Origin: Streptomyces sp. AM 2-1-1
GTDB lineage: Bacteria; Actinomycetota; Actinomycetes; Streptomycetales; Streptomycetaceae
Direction of reading: 5' to 3'
Length of the DNA stretch: 64,000 nucleotides
Assembly: GCF_029167645.1 (NCBI RefSeq)
Contig: NZ_CP119147.1
Coordinates: forward strand, 2,480,001-2,544,000
In this document: one piece after another, positions 63,018 through 64,000 of the stretch
Layout of the letters: each line of letters begins with the position of its first letter
How positions within the stretch are numbered: the first letter of the stretch is position 1
Notes under the pieces: model-generated
What the model was told of the DNA's origin: nothing
What the model saw: the letters and a program-made list of their open reading frames with translations, nothing else
Database searches by the model: none
Program-made: the position numbers and the translations under genes

Positions 63018-64000
63018 ATGGACCTCGTCATCCGTGACGCGCGCGTCGTCGACGGCAGTGGCGCCCCGTCCTACCGGGCGGACGTCGCCGTCGACGGCGG
63101 CCGGATCTCCGCGATCCACCCGGAGGGTGCCCCGGGACGGCGCCCGACGGCCCGCCGCACCCTGGAGGCGGACGGCCTCGCGCTCTCCCCCGGTTTCATC
63201 GACATGCACGCCCACAGCGACCTGGCGCTCCTCCGCGACCCCGACCACAGCGCCAAGGCGGCGCAGGGTGTCACCCTCGAAGTGCTGGGCCAGGACGGAC
63301 TCTCGTACGCCCCCGTCGACGACCGCACGCTGGCCGAGGTGCGGCGCACCATCGCCGGCTGGAACGGCGACGGCGGTGACCTCGACCTGGACTGGCGGAC
63401 GGTCGGCGAGTACCTCGACCGCCTCGACGGGAACTTCGGTGGCCGGGGCATCGCCGTCAACGCCGCCTACCTCGTCCCGCAGGGCACGGTCCGCATGTAC
63501 GCGGTGGGCTGGGAGGACCGTCCCGCCACCGGAGCCGAGCTGGACCGGATGCGCCTGCTGGTCGCGCAGGGCATGCGGGAGGGCGCGGTGGGCATGTCGT
63601 CGGGCCTGACGTACACCCCGGGGATGTACGCGGACGACGCCGAACTCACCGAGCTCTGCCGGGTGGTGGCCGAGCACGGCGGCTACTACTGCCCGCACCA
63701 CCGCTCGTACGGAGCCGGTGCGCTGGAGGCGTACGGGGAGATGGTGCGGCTGACCCGGAAGGCGGGGTGCGCGCTCCATCTCGCCCACGCCACCATGAAC
63801 TTCGGCGTGAACGAGGGCCGCGCCCCGGAGCTGCTCGACCTGCTCGACCGGGCGCTGGACGAGGGCGCCGACATCTCCCTGGACTCGTACCCGTACACCC
63901 CCGGCTGCACCACCCTGGTGGCGATGGTGCCGAGCTGGGCGGGCGAGGGCGGCCCGGCGGCGGTCCTGGCGCGGCTCGCGGACCCCGGCGCCGCCGGGCG
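63018..64000 (+). CDS. N-acyl-D-amino-acid deacylase, cut by the window end
   Basis: The first 327 residues are visible; the frame is open to the last base. ATG 63018 has GGAGG upstream. Amidohydrolase landmarks: MDLVIRDARVVDGSGAPSYR, the metal site GFIDMHAHSD with the HxH pair, then HHRSYGAGALEAY and HLAHATMNF. Where D-aminoacylases have a Cys that bridges the metals, this protein reads GQDGLSY with Asp. It would release D-amino acids from N-acyl forms, feeding the deaminase encoded upstream; the two genes are 51 bases apart. The C-terminal part lies outside the window. Confidence 0.85.
   Translation, partial: MDLVIRDARVVDGSGAPSYRADVAVDGGRISAIHPEGAPGRRPTARRTLEADGLALSPGFIDMHAHSDLALLRDPDHSAKAAQGVTLEVLGQDGLSYAPVDDRTLAEVRRTIAGWNGDGGDLDLDWRTVGEYLDRLDGNFGGRGIAVNAAYLVPQGTVRMYAVGWEDRPATGAELDRMRLLVAQGMREGAVGMSSGLTYTPGMYADDAELTELCRVVAEHGGYYCPHHRSYGAGALEAYGEMVRLTRKAGCALHLAHATMNFGVNEGRAPELLDLLDRALDEGADISLDSYPYTPGCTTLVAMVPSWAGEGGPAAVLARLADPGAAG

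Overview
The window looks like a piece of a Streptomyces chromosome. It is very GC-rich throughout, has strong G/C bias at third codon positions and many GTG starts, and carries lineage markers: a WhiB-like protein, a SpoIIE-type phosphatase with a kinase-like ATPase domain, OxyR-AhpCD, a Flp/Tad pilus locus and a chitinase with a DasR-type operator. The block around glpX, the wbl gene and fumB, and the oxyR-ahpC-ahpD block, match gene orders known from Streptomyces chromosomes. No rRNA, tRNA, CRISPR array, insertion sequence or prophage was seen.

Region 1 (1-2.8 kb) is a degraded accessory patch. It holds a frameshifted Phd-type antitoxin with an intact RelE/ParE-type toxin, a CPCC zinc-finger-like protein, a frameshifted HEAT-like gene and a second broken gene, then an intact antitoxin/PIN-domain toxin pair.

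Region 2 (2.9-25.2 kb) is core housekeeping: ychF, a DUF6542 membrane protein, ppgK, ispH, an APC permease, xseA/xseB, a nitroreductase, DUF4245, glpX, a WhiB-like regulator, a DUF1707 protein, fumB, an M18 aminopeptidase, fumC, a DUF402 protein, a SpoIIE phosphatase and a class A penicillin-binding protein. Genes are mostly single or convergent and are separated by strong hairpin terminators.

Region 3 (25.4-39.6 kb) holds an SPFH protein with a ribbon-helix-helix partner, a PadR-ABC-FtsX operon with its own operator, divergent oxyR/ahpCD with an OxyR-type box, an AI-2E-family permease, a secreted transglycosylase, a PhoH/PIN ATPase, a cis-prenyltransferase and an unrecognised gene.

Region 4 (39.6-56.4 kb) is dominated by pilus functions. 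There is a separate A24 prepilin peptidase gene, then a long minus-strand series from 56.4 down to 44.1 kb: zinc-ribbon unknown, CpaB/RcpC, TadZ, two TadE-like pseudopilins, TadA, TadB, TadC, a sensor kinase, a LuxR-type response regulator, Flp pilin, TadG-like protein, lipoprotein and OmpA-like protein. Four of these products share a G|Q prepilin-like cleavage site, which fits processing by the nearby peptidase. The two TadE-like genes carry in-frame tandem repeats in their N-terminal leaders.

Region 5 (57.1-64.0 kb) has a secreted GH18 chitinase under a DasR-like operator. It then has two divergent operons around an IclR-type operator: sugar kinase-iclR-ridA on the minus strand, and a PLP D-amino-acid deaminase followed by an N-acyl-D-amino-acid deacylase (cut by the window end) on the plus strand. 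Together they look like a D-amino-acid salvage module in which RidA would clear enamine by-products of the deaminase.
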